Position numbers and translations under genes: made by a program | The notes under the pieces: generated by a model | Told to the model about the DNA's origin: nothing | What the model saw: only the letters and a program-made list of their open reading frames with translations | The model's database searches: none | From: Macropodus opercularis | Lineage: Eukaryota; Chordata; Actinopteri; Anabantiformes; Osphronemidae | Length of the DNA: 64,000 nucleotides | Reading direction: 5' to 3' | Assembly: GCA_030770545.1 (NCBI GenBank) | Contig: CM061106.1 | Location: 7,059,001-7,123,000 of the forward strand | Shown: in pieces, positions 33,447-44,900 of the stretch | How positions within the stretch are numbered: position 1 is the stretch's first letter | Layout: each line of letters starts with the position of its first letter

Positions 33447-34545
33447 ACTGGAGGAGACAGGAGTCGGCCACCAATCGTAGGGTCGGCGGTTCGATTCACG
33501 GCTCCTCTGGACTCAAAGCTGTTCCCAGTGAATGAATGTGTCTAAAAGTGCTACGAGACAGGAAAAGACAACATTAACCTGTATTGATCCCACACTGGGG
33601 AAATGTCCACGTTAACGCAGTGTAGCGAGAACAAAAGACTAGAGGGTCTCATGTACCATTTAACAATGTAAAAGTAGAAAAGTATTGCGTCCGTAAGTCG
33701 ACTCAGTGACCACCGCTACTGGCCGGGTTTGGAAGGCTGGTTCGCCCATGACGGGTAAGATCCCACCTCAAACCCCGGGACGACCTAAGGCAGGCACAGT
33801 CACGATAACCTGGGAGGCTGTTTTCTCTGACGCGCCAGGCACATGCCCCCAAAACACGACAACACGGAGACGGTGGTGGGTAGGGCCGCCATCGTCTCTG
33901 TGCCAAGTGGTGTTCAAAGGAACGGGCAAAGGAACGTGTGAGGGAATCCAACAACAGCCTCTTAGCCGCTAGTGGTGCGTTAACATGGAAGGCTGGTTCG
34001 CCCGTGACGGTAAGATCCCACCTCAAACCCCGGGACGACCTAAGGCACAGTCACGATTGTTTGAAGTCACTTACGAGCCTCAGGAGACAGGAGTCGTCCA
34101 CCAATCGTAGGGTCGGCGGCTCGATTCCCGGCTCCTCTGGATTTTGATTGACTGGACTGACTATGAGTCCACTCAGTGGCCTCCAGGTTTGGAAGGCTGG
34201 TTCGCCCGTGACGGGTAAGATTCTTAAAACCCGGAGGCACAGTCACGATAACCTGTGAGGCCGTTGTTTCACACCAGGCACTTGCCCCCAAAACATGACA
34301 AGTCGGGACTTACAATCCTCAGGAGACAGGAGTCGTCCACCAATCGTAGGGTCGGCGGTTCGATTCCCGGCTCCTCTGGATTTTGATTGACTGGACTGAC
34401 TATGAGTCCACTCAGTGACCTCCAGGTTTGGAAGGCTGGTTCGCCCGTGACGGGTTAGATTCTTAAAACCCGGAGGCACAGTCACGATAACCTGTGAGGC
34501 CGTTGTGTCACACCAGGCACATGCCCCCCAGCCCAGCCTGCTCCC
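33447..34545 (+). repeat. ~240-bp repeat with a tRNA-like B box, about four copies
   Basis: Copies of 'ccaccaatcgtagggtcggc' followed by 'ggttcgattcccggctcc' occur at about 33465, 34095 and 34335. Copies of 'gtttggaaggctggttcgcc' occur at about 33728, 33990, 34190 and 34430. Units at 34075-34310 and 34317-34545 are near-identical tandem copies. GGTTCGATTCC matches a Pol III B box, but no clear A box or cloverleaf can be drawn, so I call it SINE-like and not a tRNA gene. Confidence 0.7.
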
Positions 34546-34744
34546 CCAGCTTCCTCCATCAGAGTGACTGTGCTGCTGTGTTTGGTAGTTTGGTGTCATC
34601 AGGTGCTCGCTAACGTGTTGTCAGGCGTCTGCCTCGTGCATTTATAGAAGAAACCTTTAACTGGTATAAGGCTGCTCCTAAATGAATTGACTGAACTCAA
34701 GTTCAGTGGTGACGTTTCTAGACTGGCTGCTACTGAGGAGCCTC

Positions 34745-35090
34745 ACTGCTGCCTCACAGCAACAAGGAGCCGGGTTGGATTCCCGGGTGGCCCAGGTGCT
34801 TTTCTGTGAGGAGTTTGCATGTTCTCCTCGTGTCGGTTTCCTCCCACAGTCCAAAGACATGCAGTCAGTTAACTGGAGACTCTAAACTGAGTGACTGTTT
34901 GTTCCTCTCTGCCTGTATGTGGTTCTGTGATGGACTGGCGACCTGTCCAGGCTAAACCCTGCTGCTCGCCCACATAGAAAGTTAGAAAGGTGCTTTATTC
35001 AAGCCACAGCACAGCGTCCAGCAGAAACCAGTGACAGCTGGGACAGGCTCCAGCAGCCGCCACCCTTAAAGCGGGTGAGCGGCTGAAGAT
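34745..35090 (+). mobile_element. tRNA-derived SINE, fish type
   Basis: Conserved landmarks run in order: 'tgctgcctcacagcaacaag', 'tggattcccggg', 'gtgaggagtttgcatgttct', 'cctcccacagtccaaagaca', 'tggcgacctgtccagg' and 'ctgggacaggctccagcag'. About 65 bp of foreign sequence (near 34970-35030) interrupts it. It is followed by a (CCTC)n run at 35101-35124. Confidence 0.85.
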
Positions 35091-35149
35091 GAGTGCCCCC
35101 TTCCTCCCTCCCTCCCTCCCTCCCGCCTCAGCACCCACTTCACTCTCCA

Positions 35150-35260
35150 GGTGAGTGACCTCTGCTGAGCCGTCCACCCCTTCAGGGAGGCGGCGGCTCA
35201 TCGGGATGTTACCTGTGTTGTTCGAGCCACGGGAGTCACGGTGTGAACATAAAGGTGTCA
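35150..35260 (-). repeat. Fragment shared with 37880-37965
   Basis: Read on the minus strand it gives SNNTGNIPMSRRLPEGVDGSAEV; the plus strand at about 37890-37960 gives a similar SNNTSNIQVGLRLPEG reading. Probably the tail of the same LINE family whose 3' part lies at 37.7 kb. Confidence 0.55.
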
Positions 35261-35554
35261 AGGTTCCTGGGGTGAGTTGTACTGACTGTACCCTACATGA
35301 GTGGAGGCCAGGGGTGTCGTGGACCTCTCTGTTTGGTAGGTCTGCACGGTTTGGTCCAGAAGAGTCTGGTTGTTAGTGTAGAAGTTGTAGGTGAAAACTT
35401 AGGTAGTTCAAGTTGTTATTCAAGCCACGTTAGGGCGTCACTGAAGGTGACGTGTACATTCGTACTGAAATGTGGAGATTTGTCAATTTCCATGTTTGTA
35501 CTTGTAGGTTTGATCAGTGTTAGGTTGTTTTATTATTAGCATTTATTATGTTAA

Positions 35555-35895
35555 TATCAGTGGCTTGTTTATCTTAGTGGCTTGTTTATTTTAGTAAGTT
35601 GTTATTTTAGTAGTTTTTAATTTTATTTTAGTGAGTTGTTTACTTTAGTGGCTTCTTTATTTTAGTTGCTTGTTTATCTTAGTGGCTTGTTTAACTTAGT
35701 GGCTTGTTTATTTTAGTAAGTTGTTTATTTTAGCAGTTTTTAATTTTATTTTAATGAGTTGTTTACATTAGTGGCTTGTTTATTTTCGTAAGTTGTTATT
35801 TTAGTAGGTTGTTTATTTTAGTTGCTTGTTTATCTTAGTGACTTGTTTATTTTCGTAAGTTGTTATTTTAGTAGGTTGTTTAGTTTAGTAGGTTG
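35555..35895 (+). repeat. AT-rich minisatellite, ~18-bp motif
   Basis: Irregular tandem array of 'ttagtggcttgtttatt' and 'ttagtaagttgttatt' variants. The T/A/G composition is strongly strand-biased, with almost no C. Confidence 0.9.
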
Positions 35896-37640
35896 TGTTT
35901 GTAGGCTGAGTTACCAAACAGAGCGGTCAAAGACTAATTTCCAAATACATATCTACATTTTACTAAATTCAGGTGTTTAATTAATCACCTGCCAATTTCT
36001 AAATTTCCTTTTATTTTCTGGTATTTACATCTGGATCTGACACACAACGTAGAAGACAGCACCTTTGTTCAAACCCACACGTGTTTTAACTACAGTATGG
36101 TAGTAATACATCCACTAGACTGAAGTGAATAGAATATTAACACGTATCGTTCACATATAAATACTCATAAATACTAATACAGTAACTGCATTCAGCCTGT
36201 GGCTTCACCAAACGTTAGCTGTGTTTGCTTGTGATGCTTTTCCAGGTTTGACCGTAACCTCTAGCAGTTGCTCCCTTTACATGTTTATTGTTTGAAGGTC
36301 TAACAAACCTGTCAGTCACATGTTCCAGCACTTTCACTCACATGAAACACGGGTGGGTTCTGACAGAACGTGCTCTCTTCTAAGTTCTGCATCAGACTCA
36401 GATGTAAATATCTGTAGGTATGATTCAAAGCAGAATCGTGACCTGGTAGTTGTGAATGGGCTCCATTGGTTAATGAGGTAATGAACTGAGTTGGATAAAG
36501 GAATTAGCTTCGCTGTTTCGGCGGCCGGCCACCTGCAGTGCAGTCCTTACATTCTGCCTGGGCTACAGAACACCTGTTCACACCTGACTCAAAAATCAAA
36601 TGTCACCACGAGGCACCTGAAAACCTCAGACGGAGGTCAGGGTTCGGCCTTTGGGTTGCGTCACTGGGCGCAACCACGCTCGTATGGCACCACAGTGAAA
36701 AGGGGGTCTGGGCCGTCAGCTTAGCGCCACCCGGCGGTCGTTGGGAACCGCCTCCGGGAGAGGCCATGGAGGAGGACTGTTGGTCGGCCTCCAGAAAACA
36801 GACGCCGGGACGGAGACGCTCAGGGGTGGAGTCACTGAATTACATTTTTTGGTTAAATACTGATCAATAGTTTGACTTCTCATCCACACAAGTCATAAAC
36901 AGTAACTTCACTTTATGACAACCCATGATTTCATTTGACAAAAAGATTTACGGTTGCTCCAAAGTGTAAAGCTTAGTTGGGAGCAAGTCATTTTTAATTT
37001 CCCAGTATGATTAAGACAAATCTATTGTATAGTGTCTTTACTCCAATCACTGTGTGCATCTCCATAATTAAAAACACAGTGTTTGCCTTTTTCTGGCAGT
37101 CTATGATCACAGTGCTTAGCAAACGCTGCCCCTCAGGTCGCTGCAGTGCAGAAATACCAGTTGTAATGAACTGACTTAGTTCCTCCTGTTTCTGTTCAGT
37201 GTCATTTCATCCAGGAACAGCACTGGGAACTTTTAAGCACAGTAAAAACTGAACATTTCACTCACTCTAATGTAGAAACACACATCAAGTGTATTGCACA
37301 ACAGTAGCATATTTTTCAGTGCATCACCTCCGAGTCCCTCGTTTCTGGGAAAGTCTGTGTCAGGGTTGAGGCGGAGGAGAGTTCGGCCAATAGTCCAACC
37401 TCAGATTCAGGAGGAACGGCGGTGTGAGAATGGGCTCCTCCAGATCTGAGGCCATCGTCCCTTCCGGAAACGGGCGGCTAGTTGTTGTTAGAGGACGCTT
37501 CCTGCTCCAAGTGCAGGAGTTAAGCATCTTTTGGTCTCGTTCACCAGCGAGAGAACGAGCGCGAGACTGACGGACGGTGAAGGAGGAGCCGAGCCAAAGG
37601 GCAAAGCTCTCAATTCACCCGTCGAGCTACGTTCCTTCTC
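35896..37640. other. Spacer, no gene recognised
   Basis: Short GC-rich island at about 36515-36840 (cggcggccggcc; cctccgggagaggccatgg) with only unassigned frames. The segment 37420-37640 is GC-rich and probably begins the LINE remnant that follows. Confidence 0.4.
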
Positions 37641-37965
37641 TCTAAGGTCATGACCTTTGATTTATGACCAAAAGAACAGGCCGCGGCTCCTCCACGTGGA
37701 GGGGAGCGTTGGGGTTAGGGTAGAGTTGGGGTTTGCTGACGGCTCGGCATCAGGTTTGGATGCCTCCTGGATCCCTTCCAGGTCAGGGATTCCAGGAAAG
37801 ACCCGCGGGAAGAGGCCTGTGATCCCCCCGGTGATCTGGGGGTGGCCAGCGAGTGGGACTGGGGTCAGGGCCACGGTGACCAATTGGAAAACTCGAACAA
37901 CACAAGCAACATCCAGGTGGGCCTCCGCCTCCCTGAGGGGGCCAACGGCTCTGCAGAGGTCAGGG
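37640..37965 (+). mobile_element. RTE-like LINE 3' region, decayed
   Basis: Contains 'aaggtcatgacctttg', 'accaaaagaacaggccgcgg', 'gctcctccacgtggagggga', 'tggatgcctcctggatccc' and 'gatccccccggtgatctggg'. These are the ordered landmarks of a very common fish LINE 3' coding end. The frame is broken and the copy is truncated. Confidence 0.7.
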
Positions 37966-38004
37966 GTGGGGGGCGAGGTGGGGGAGAGGTGGGGGCGTGT
38001 GCTC

Positions 38005-39020
38005 CTCCTCCTCCTCCTCCTCCTCCTCCTCCTCCTCCTCCTCTCCTCATCTCCTCATCTTTCTCATTGAGCTCTCCTCCTCCTCTGTCTCCCTCACTTT
38101 GTGCTCTCCACCTCCCTCTCTCTCTATGTAAGGGAGGGAGAGAGAGAGGTGGAGAAGGAACAACCTCCTTCTCCTCCCCCTCCCTCACTTTGAGCTCTCC
38201 ACCTCCCTCCCTCACATTGAGAGAGAGAGGGAAGTGGAAAAGGAACAACCCCCTTCTCCTCCCCCTCCCTCACTTTGTGCTCTCCATCTCCCTCTCTCTC
38301 TATGTGAGGGAGGGAGAGAGGGAGGTGGAGAAGGAACAACCCCCTCTCCTCCCCCTCCCTCACTTTGAGCTCTCCACCTCCCTCTCTCTTACACTGTGAG
38401 GGAGAGAGAGGGAGGTGGAGAAGGAACAACCCCCTTCTCCTCCCCCTCCCTCACTTTGAGCTCTCCACCTCCCTCTCTCTTTCAATGTGAGGGAGAGAGA
38501 GAGGGAGGTGGAGAAGGAACAACCCCCTTCTCCTCCCCCTCCCTCACTTTGTGCTCTCCATCTCCCTCTCTCTCTATGTGAGGGAGGGAGAGAGGGAGGT
38601 GGAGAAGGAACAACCCCCTTCTCCTCCCCCTCCGTCACTTTGTGCTCTCCATCTCCCTCTCTCTCTATGTGAGGGAGAGAGAGAGGGAGGTGGAGAAGGA
38701 ACAACCCCCTTCTCCTCCCCCTCCCTCACTTTGAGCTCTCCACCTCCCTCTCTCTTACACTGTGAGGGAGAGAGAGGGAGGTGGAGAAGGAACAACCCCC
38801 TTCTCCTCCCCCTCCCTCACTTTGAGCTCTCCACCTCCCTCTCTCTTACACTGTGAGGGAGAGAGAGAGGGAGGTGGAGAAGGAACAACCCCCTCTCCTC
38901 CCCCTCCCTCACTTTGAGCTCTCCATCTCCCTCTCTCTTTCAATGTGAGGGAGAGAGAGAGGGAGGTGGAGAAGGAACAACCCCCTTCTCCTCCCCCTCC
39001 CTCACTTTGAGCTCTCCAGG
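38005..39020 (+). repeat. ~90-bp satellite of inverted-repeat units, after a (CTC)n run
   Basis: A (CTC)n tract at about 38007-38045 leads into about ten tandem units of roughly 90 bp (near 38150, 38232, 38324, 38416, 38508, 38602, 38690, 38782, 38876 and 38968). Each unit carries 'gaaggaacaaccccctt', then 'ccacctccctctctct', a short loop, and the reverse complement 'agagagagggaggtgg'. Every unit can therefore fold as a stem of about 16 bp, and the purine-rich strand alternates within each unit. The open frames here on either strand are Ser/Pro or Arg/Gly shadows. Confidence 0.95.
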
Positions 39021-39107
39021 TGGAGCAACCCACCTTCTTTCTCCCTCATTGTAAATAGTTATAAATAGACCCCCCCACATCAAGCTTCCTACCTCTTTAC
39101 CCCCCCT

Positions 39108-39215
39108 CCTGGACAATGAAGCCCCCCTCCTGGACAATGAAGCTCCCCCCTCCTGGACAATGAAGCCCCCCCCGACAATGACGCCCCCCCTCCTGGACAA
39201 TGACGCCCCCCCCCC
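39108..39215 (+). repeat. C-rich ~20-bp tandem repeat
   Basis: Five units of 'ctcctggacaatgaagcccc' type with C-runs of 6 to 9. No coding meaning. Confidence 0.9.
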
Positions 39216-39239
39216 ATGTATATAGTTATTAAAGTTAAG

Positions 39240-40330
39240 AGCATGACTGGCTTGTTTCCGTGGCTTCTTTCTTGTGGTGCAGCTTCAGCTCAGGCTCCAG
39301 GTGAAACACTAAGCAGAGCTTTAAGCAGAGCTGCTCTATGTTGGACTCTGCTCGTCTGCAGAGCTTAAAGTCAGACGCCTCTTGGTTGAAACAGAAACGT
39401 CTCTTCACAGCACACGGACTCTAACCCTGGGATGATCTTCCACAGTGTTTGTATTAACGCTTGGACTCTACAGATGAGCCTAAAGAAACAAATCTAAGGG
39501 TCGTGGTGGTTACAGTGGCCGACGGTTGTAATATTCATCGCTAATAACCGTTTGTGCCCAGACTCCATCTTAACATGACAAGACTGGTGTAACGATATTT
39601 TGGCGACAAGCTAAAAAATGAGAAAACAAATAAGAGCAAAGACTTTTACTGAACTCTGTACAAATGGTTTCAACTTTTTTTGCCAAGACTAAAATACAAG
39701 GAAGCTTCAGACCCAAAAATATGGTTTCACAGGAATCTGATTCCTGCTCCATCACACATCCTGTAAACACAAGGAGAGATGTATTTTATCATCGTCGTCA
39801 TAGCAACCCTACATCCTCTCCCACTGAATCGTTGTCGTCGCGTTTATGGTTACTGTGCCTGTCTCGTGACTGTTAGTGTTGTAGCTTTTGTTACTTCAAG
39901 GATTCTGCTTCACAGGGCATTAATATATTATATTAAATAAATATATAATATATATGTTTTTACTGGCAGATTGACTGCACAGATCTTTTAAGCATCCCTT
40001 TACATTCCCTTGACTTAGTGGGACTTAAATATGTTGAAATGACATTTTCACTCATTGGGCCAAGGGTGAGGTGCATCCTGAACGGGTCCTTGGTCTGTCT
40101 CCAAGACATTCACACCTACCTTTAGAGTCCCCCCCGTGTTCCTCTTATCATTGTCAAGTCATTGCTGCTGAGCTTTAAAGGGACACTAGGCTCAACACAG
40201 CTATGACTCTTAGTCAGCCTGGCTACAGAGCTGAAAGAAACCTGGGGTTGTTTTGATTTTCCTCAATTAATGATGTATAATATGAGCTTCTAGCAGCACA
40301 AAGTGCTTTTTATGTAGTATTAAACTGTCT
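39240..40330. other. Spacer
   Basis: No gene was seen; (TATA)n at about 39920-39955. Confidence 0.4.
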
Positions 40331-40539
40331 TTCCATGCTGGGCAGGATTCACCTCATTGGTTGGACGCCATTGTCTTTCTAGTTTCCGGGTCCTGTGCTT
40401 AAGGCTGCGGATCTGAGTTGGACCATGGAGCCAACTTGCTCTGATTCACTGGCTTCTCCTTAAATCTGACAACAGCATCATCAGATAAACATCTGCTGTA
40501 GTAGAACTTCTTTCCAGCTGTTGTCAGGTGTGTTGTGGT

Positions 40540-41045
40540 CAATTCAACAGTTAGTGAGAAATGGTCAGATAACAGAGGGTTTGGGGGAGAACTGCAGTGT
40601 TGAGACAGTTACTGTCAACATCTACATGAATGTTAAAGTCGCCCACTACAATCACTTTATCTGTGCTGAGGACTAAGTCACATAAAAGCTCTGAACATTC
40701 AGTGCAGAACTCTGAATATGGACCAGGAGGACGGTAGACGAAGCAGAACACAACTGGTTTCTGGGTTTTACAGGCTCAGAGTGAGGCTCTAATGAATTAG
40801 AGCTGTTTAGGTCTAGGAGTCATTAATAGATCTGAGCTATAGATGCTGCTGCTCCTCCACCTTCACCTGAGCTTCTAGGAACATGATGGTTGATGTGACT
40901 GGTTGGAGTCGACTCATTCAGACGAACGTATTCATCCTGCTGCAGCCAGGTTTCAGTGAGACTGAATAAATCTATGTGATGGTTGTTGATCAAGTCATTT
41001 ATTAACAGACATCTGATATTTAAGAGAGCACATTTAATTCTTTTA
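40540..41045 (-). mobile_element. LINE endonuclease fragment (L2/CR1 type)
   Basis: The minus strand from 41045 reads ALLNIRCLLIND, DLFSLTETWL, then (after a frame break near 40820) CFVYRPPGPYSEFCTE and KVIVVGDFNIHVD. TETWL, RPPGP and GDFNIH are apurinic-endonuclease motifs of LINE ORF2; the Glu of TETW and the Asp of GDFN are catalytic. The RT part is absent. Confidence 0.85.
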
Positions 41046-41099
41046 TTGTTACTTTGTTCTGTCTTGATGTTTATTAAATTCCTGTGAATCGCTCTGTCG

Positions 41100-41225
41100 C
41101 TGTCAGAGATGTTCCAACTAAGATGGATTCAGTCAGACACAGAGTAAGGTTCAAATAATTAAACATGAATTTATTCTCAGTGGTGAGATGAGAAATATGC
41201 AAAGGCAGGCAAACGAATCACATCA
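41100..41225 (+). mobile_element. LTR-related fragment
   Basis: 'gtcagagatgttccaactaa' and 'aaacatgaatttattctcag' match the left 130 bp of LTR A at 28666. The match then fades. A weaker relative lies at 53095-53235. Confidence 0.65.
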
Positions 41226-41685
41226 TTTTAAGGACTTGATCTGTGTTGATAAGAACATGAGCCCAACTAGGCTAAGTAACATAGTATTTCTAAAAGCAGC
41301 TCTGTTCACTCCCTGAGTCATTACATCACAGTGGGGGTAGAGAATTGAAGAAAATGGGTCCCACACATCAGGCACACGTTTCCAAGCATGGAGCTGCTGA
41401 GGAGACCAACTTATCTTCACAAGTTTTGTTAGATACAAAACAACAACCCAAAACCAAATGAGCTAAATAATGACACATTTCTGGAAACCTGTTAAATTAT
41501 CAGCGTGTGCATAATGTACCCACAATAGGCCAGACCTGGTGAGGTCAAAGGGTCACCAAAGGTACGTGAAGGCTTTTCTGTCAAGTCTATATTCTACATG
41601 TTGATCTGTCAGATGAATATAAATCCTCAGATGTAACTACCTGGAAATAAAAGCTGAAATGTCGGTGGCGCTTCTTCCAGGTGAG
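41226..41685. other. Spacer
   Basis: No feature recognised. Confidence 0.4.
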
Positions 41686-41698
41686 GTTGTCTGAGAGT

Positions 41699-41782
41699 TG
41701 AATCACGGTAACTGGACGTCTTCCTTTGCAGCAGATCTACGACTACAGCAAAGGAAGACGTCCAGTCGTCATGATTCAACTT
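41699..41782. repeat. Long hairpin (inverted repeat, ~33-bp arms)
   Basis: The left arm 'gttgaatcac' to 'cttcctttgc' pairs with the right arm 'gcaaaggaagacgtccagt' to 'atgattcaac' around an 18-bp loop. I count 29 of 33 pairs. Probably a small MITE. Confidence 0.8.
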
Positions 41783-42356
41783 TCACACAGGAGCTGAAAC
41801 CTTGCAAATTTAAAGGACTGTTCTACACAGGACAGTGCTCTGAAATAAAAATCTATAGATAACATGTTTAGCACTTCCCATCAACATGTTCTAAAGCTGT
41901 TTAAGTGGTTTAAAGCGCTATTACAATTAAACATGGAGGGAAGAAAGCACATCTGCTATAATACACAGTGTGACATGAAGAGTAACTACACAAACCGAAA
42001 TCATACCAATATTATAATTATATGTGATTATTATATAAAACTACCATTATTCTAATAAAGATAACTGTCCAGTCCTCTGCCTCCTTTTCCTACAGGGTTT
42101 CAGTCACAACCTCACCTGCTCAGTGTTTCCAGCGTACAGACCTGCTGGTCACGTCAGGTACGGAAGAAAAGAAATGAACGGATTATAAAATACGCACAGT
42201 ATGACATGAGACCAAAGTCCTCTCAGTCGCCCACTAAACATTCTGAAGCACTTCCAGCTCAAAACCATGATTCAATCTGTACGGAAATTCAATATACAAT
42301 TTGGTAGTTTCATCTGAGAATGCATTTTGCAATTCAATATCAAAAGTTTTAATAAA

Positions 42357-42840
42357 AGCTTAATCAACTGCATATTGAAAAGTCACTTTTTACTAATGAT
42401 TTGCTATTTGAACTACGAGTCTGATAAGATGAAAAGTAAAGCGACAATAAACTTTCTCTCTCTTCAAAAATGTCTAGAGGGAGTGAAAAACTGCTTTTGT
42501 AACACGAGTTTTTGATAAAATATGACATATGTATTGTTACATTATTATATTAAAAGCATTAGCATAGCACAGTACAACATGTTTGTTAACGCTAGTCCGG
42601 GCTGTACAAATAGCAGAGGCTAACTCGGTCCTTTGCTCTGTTCAGCCGTCAGTTATATAAAATACCGGATTTCACCGCCTTCTCGGTTCCGGAGCCCAGA
42701 TGTAACTTTACGAACCGGCACCAAAACGTAACCGGTCCAGACTAAGATGTGGGCGATCTACGCTGGTGCCTTTCTGAGCTACGCTAATACACAAGCTAGC
42801 GCTAGCCACATTAGCCGCTAGCCGTTAGCTAGTTAGCTAG
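42357..42840 (+). repeat. ~480-bp dispersed repeat, copy 3
   Basis: Same order as 24462-24945, with only scattered changes and a shorter AT run. Ends in 'gttagctagttagctag'. Confidence 0.9.
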
Positions 42841-43345
42841 TTTTCTAGCGACCACTGCTATCAGTCATAGAGCTACAGCGCCACTCGCTGGATAATGTGA
42901 GGAACTACTACTTGAACTACTCGCCAGTGAGAATTGTTACCTCTTCATAAACTCAAGAAACCAGATTAAAATCTGCTTTGTTCAACATGCTGGTTTTTCA
43001 ATTGTTAGGAAAATGTCAAACCCATTTTCTCTAATGGAACCAGACTCCTACTGTACATGTCATGCAGGGATCAACAGTAGTTATTGTGGTAGTATTAGTA
43101 AAAAACTCAGTTCACCATAATAAATGAAACCCATTTCGCCACTGTACCTGTCAATCAATATCTGAATTAAAGACGATTTGATTAAAGAGATAAGTGAAGC
43201 ATTTGAACATATATGATACAAATCAGGAAAATACTCCAGTCTGAACATGTGAGGATGAGCTTCACATACAAAAGAAACACCAGGATGGTTTCTTTGATAT
43301 TTATTTGAATTGATCACTGTTCAAACAATGTGTCTGCGCTGTGTA
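42841..43345. other. Spacer
   Basis: AT-rich; no gene recognised. Confidence 0.4.
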
Positions 43346-43359
43346 GTGCAGCAACCCGT

Positions 43360-43455
43360 CCCTGAGCAAGCACTGGGCCACAGCGGAGAGGAAACCTCCA
43401 GCAGAACCAGACTCAGGGTGGGCAGTCGTCTGCCTCGACCGGTGATGGGTTGAGC
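43360..43455 (+). repeat. Partial copy of the teleost repeat core
   Basis: 'cctgagcaagcactgggcc' to 'cctcgaccggtgatggg' matches the core within the 718-bp unit (about 519-625), in plus orientation, with a small internal deletion. Confidence 0.85.
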
Positions 43456-43732
43456 TTAGTGAAGAGGCCCTGAGGAGGTTCAGAAAAGGTTTCATCAGTA
43501 TTTGATCACAAATTAAAAGAGAATATTAAATATTAGTGTTGAATAATATAAATGTACACGTATCCAAGTGTTTTGATGACACAATAGATGTGATTGTGTT
43601 GTTGATGCCAAAGGTCACAGGTCACAGCTTCCGTCCTGCCTCATCAGTGACCTGCTGTCCTCAGACTCAGAGCAGTGACGGTGGCTGGTAGGTCCTGTAG
43701 TGGAGCTAGAAACTGGAGACTGGGCTGTTTTG

Positions 43733-44900
43733 AACTGGTTCCATTTCGACTGGACCAGGACTCAATGCTAAATACACGTTTACTTCTATGTATTGGCTCT
43801 TAGTTCGTGCTGTTTAAATGTAATTTGCAACATGGCTAGAGGTTGCTAATGCTAATGCTAACGGTTCGCTAACGAACAGAAAGGTTGGATTCTGTTTTAG
43901 TCTAACACGTTAGAAGGTGGAAGACAGTGATGTGTCTCTGTGTAAGTCAAGTCATTGCAGGTGCCTACAGAAGCTTTGTTAACGTGCATTTAGTGTTGTC
44001 TCAAAGGGTTTATTATGTTTATTATGAGTGGATTTAGTCAGAAATTGATTAACAGGAACAACAGGCAGCGGATATATATTTAATAAAACCTCAGAATAAT
44101 ATTAGAATGAACGTTTTGCTGACTTGCTGAGATTCTCATGCTGAAGCTGTGTTTATTTAATAGGTCTTTATAGACACATTTACTTTTTAACTGCAACACG
44201 TTTCTGTGTGGAGACATTTGTAAATATTTCTATTCCTGTTATGCTTAATCAACATGATGGAGATGATCACCAGTAACACTCTTGTTCTTCTAGGGGCAGC
44301 GTTGACCAGCACAGTGGGAGACACGTTGAGGGAATCTCCACTGCAGCGTGGAGTCACCAGCGAAGGACTTCATCACTACACATGTGTAGACTGCAACAGT
44401 GTCTCTGGTGGCAAAGGGAGGGAAACCTAACGGTGACAACGTAACTCCCTGCAACACCATGAGGACCAGTTGCTCAGGTGAATTCCCTGCAAGCTGTCTG
44501 GCTACTGCACCGAGGACCAAGACGGGACAACTCCTATGAACCAGCGTCAGTGTTGGATCCGACCAAACCAGGTACTGACGCAACCACTGAGCACTGACAG
44601 AGACAAGTTTCTTTTTATGTAGTGTCTGAGAAAACCTCAGCATCACCGGTCGAGGCAGACGACCGCCCACCTTGAGCCTGGTTCTGTCCGAGGTTTCTTC
44701 CTTCAAAGGGAGTTTTTCCTCTCCACTGTCTCCTAGTGCTTGCTCAGGGTGGAAGCACCTCAAAACAAACAACCACAACAGTATTATTCAGAGGTTTTAA
44801 TAAAATATCATAATAAAATCTGACTTAAACTGATTACAGGTTTTATGTTTTTTATTCAATCACTGACTTGTGTTAGACTCAAATTTATTAGGGGTTAATA
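43733..44900 (-). repeat. Right arm of the large inverted repeat
   Basis: Reverse complement of about 364-2475, but with one 718-bp unit instead of two. The minus-strand 162-codon frame (44778-44290) stays open here as well. It ends exactly at the hAT terminal repeat at 44901, as the left arm does at 363. Confidence 0.85.

Noticed and set aside
33447..34380. tRNA genes
   Set aside because: Only the B-box half is present; no acceptor stem, anticodon arm or A box can be drawn.
37842..39200. Many 60-185 codon frames on both strands
   Set aside because: Translation of the CTC run and the hairpin satellite; residues repeat with the satellite period.
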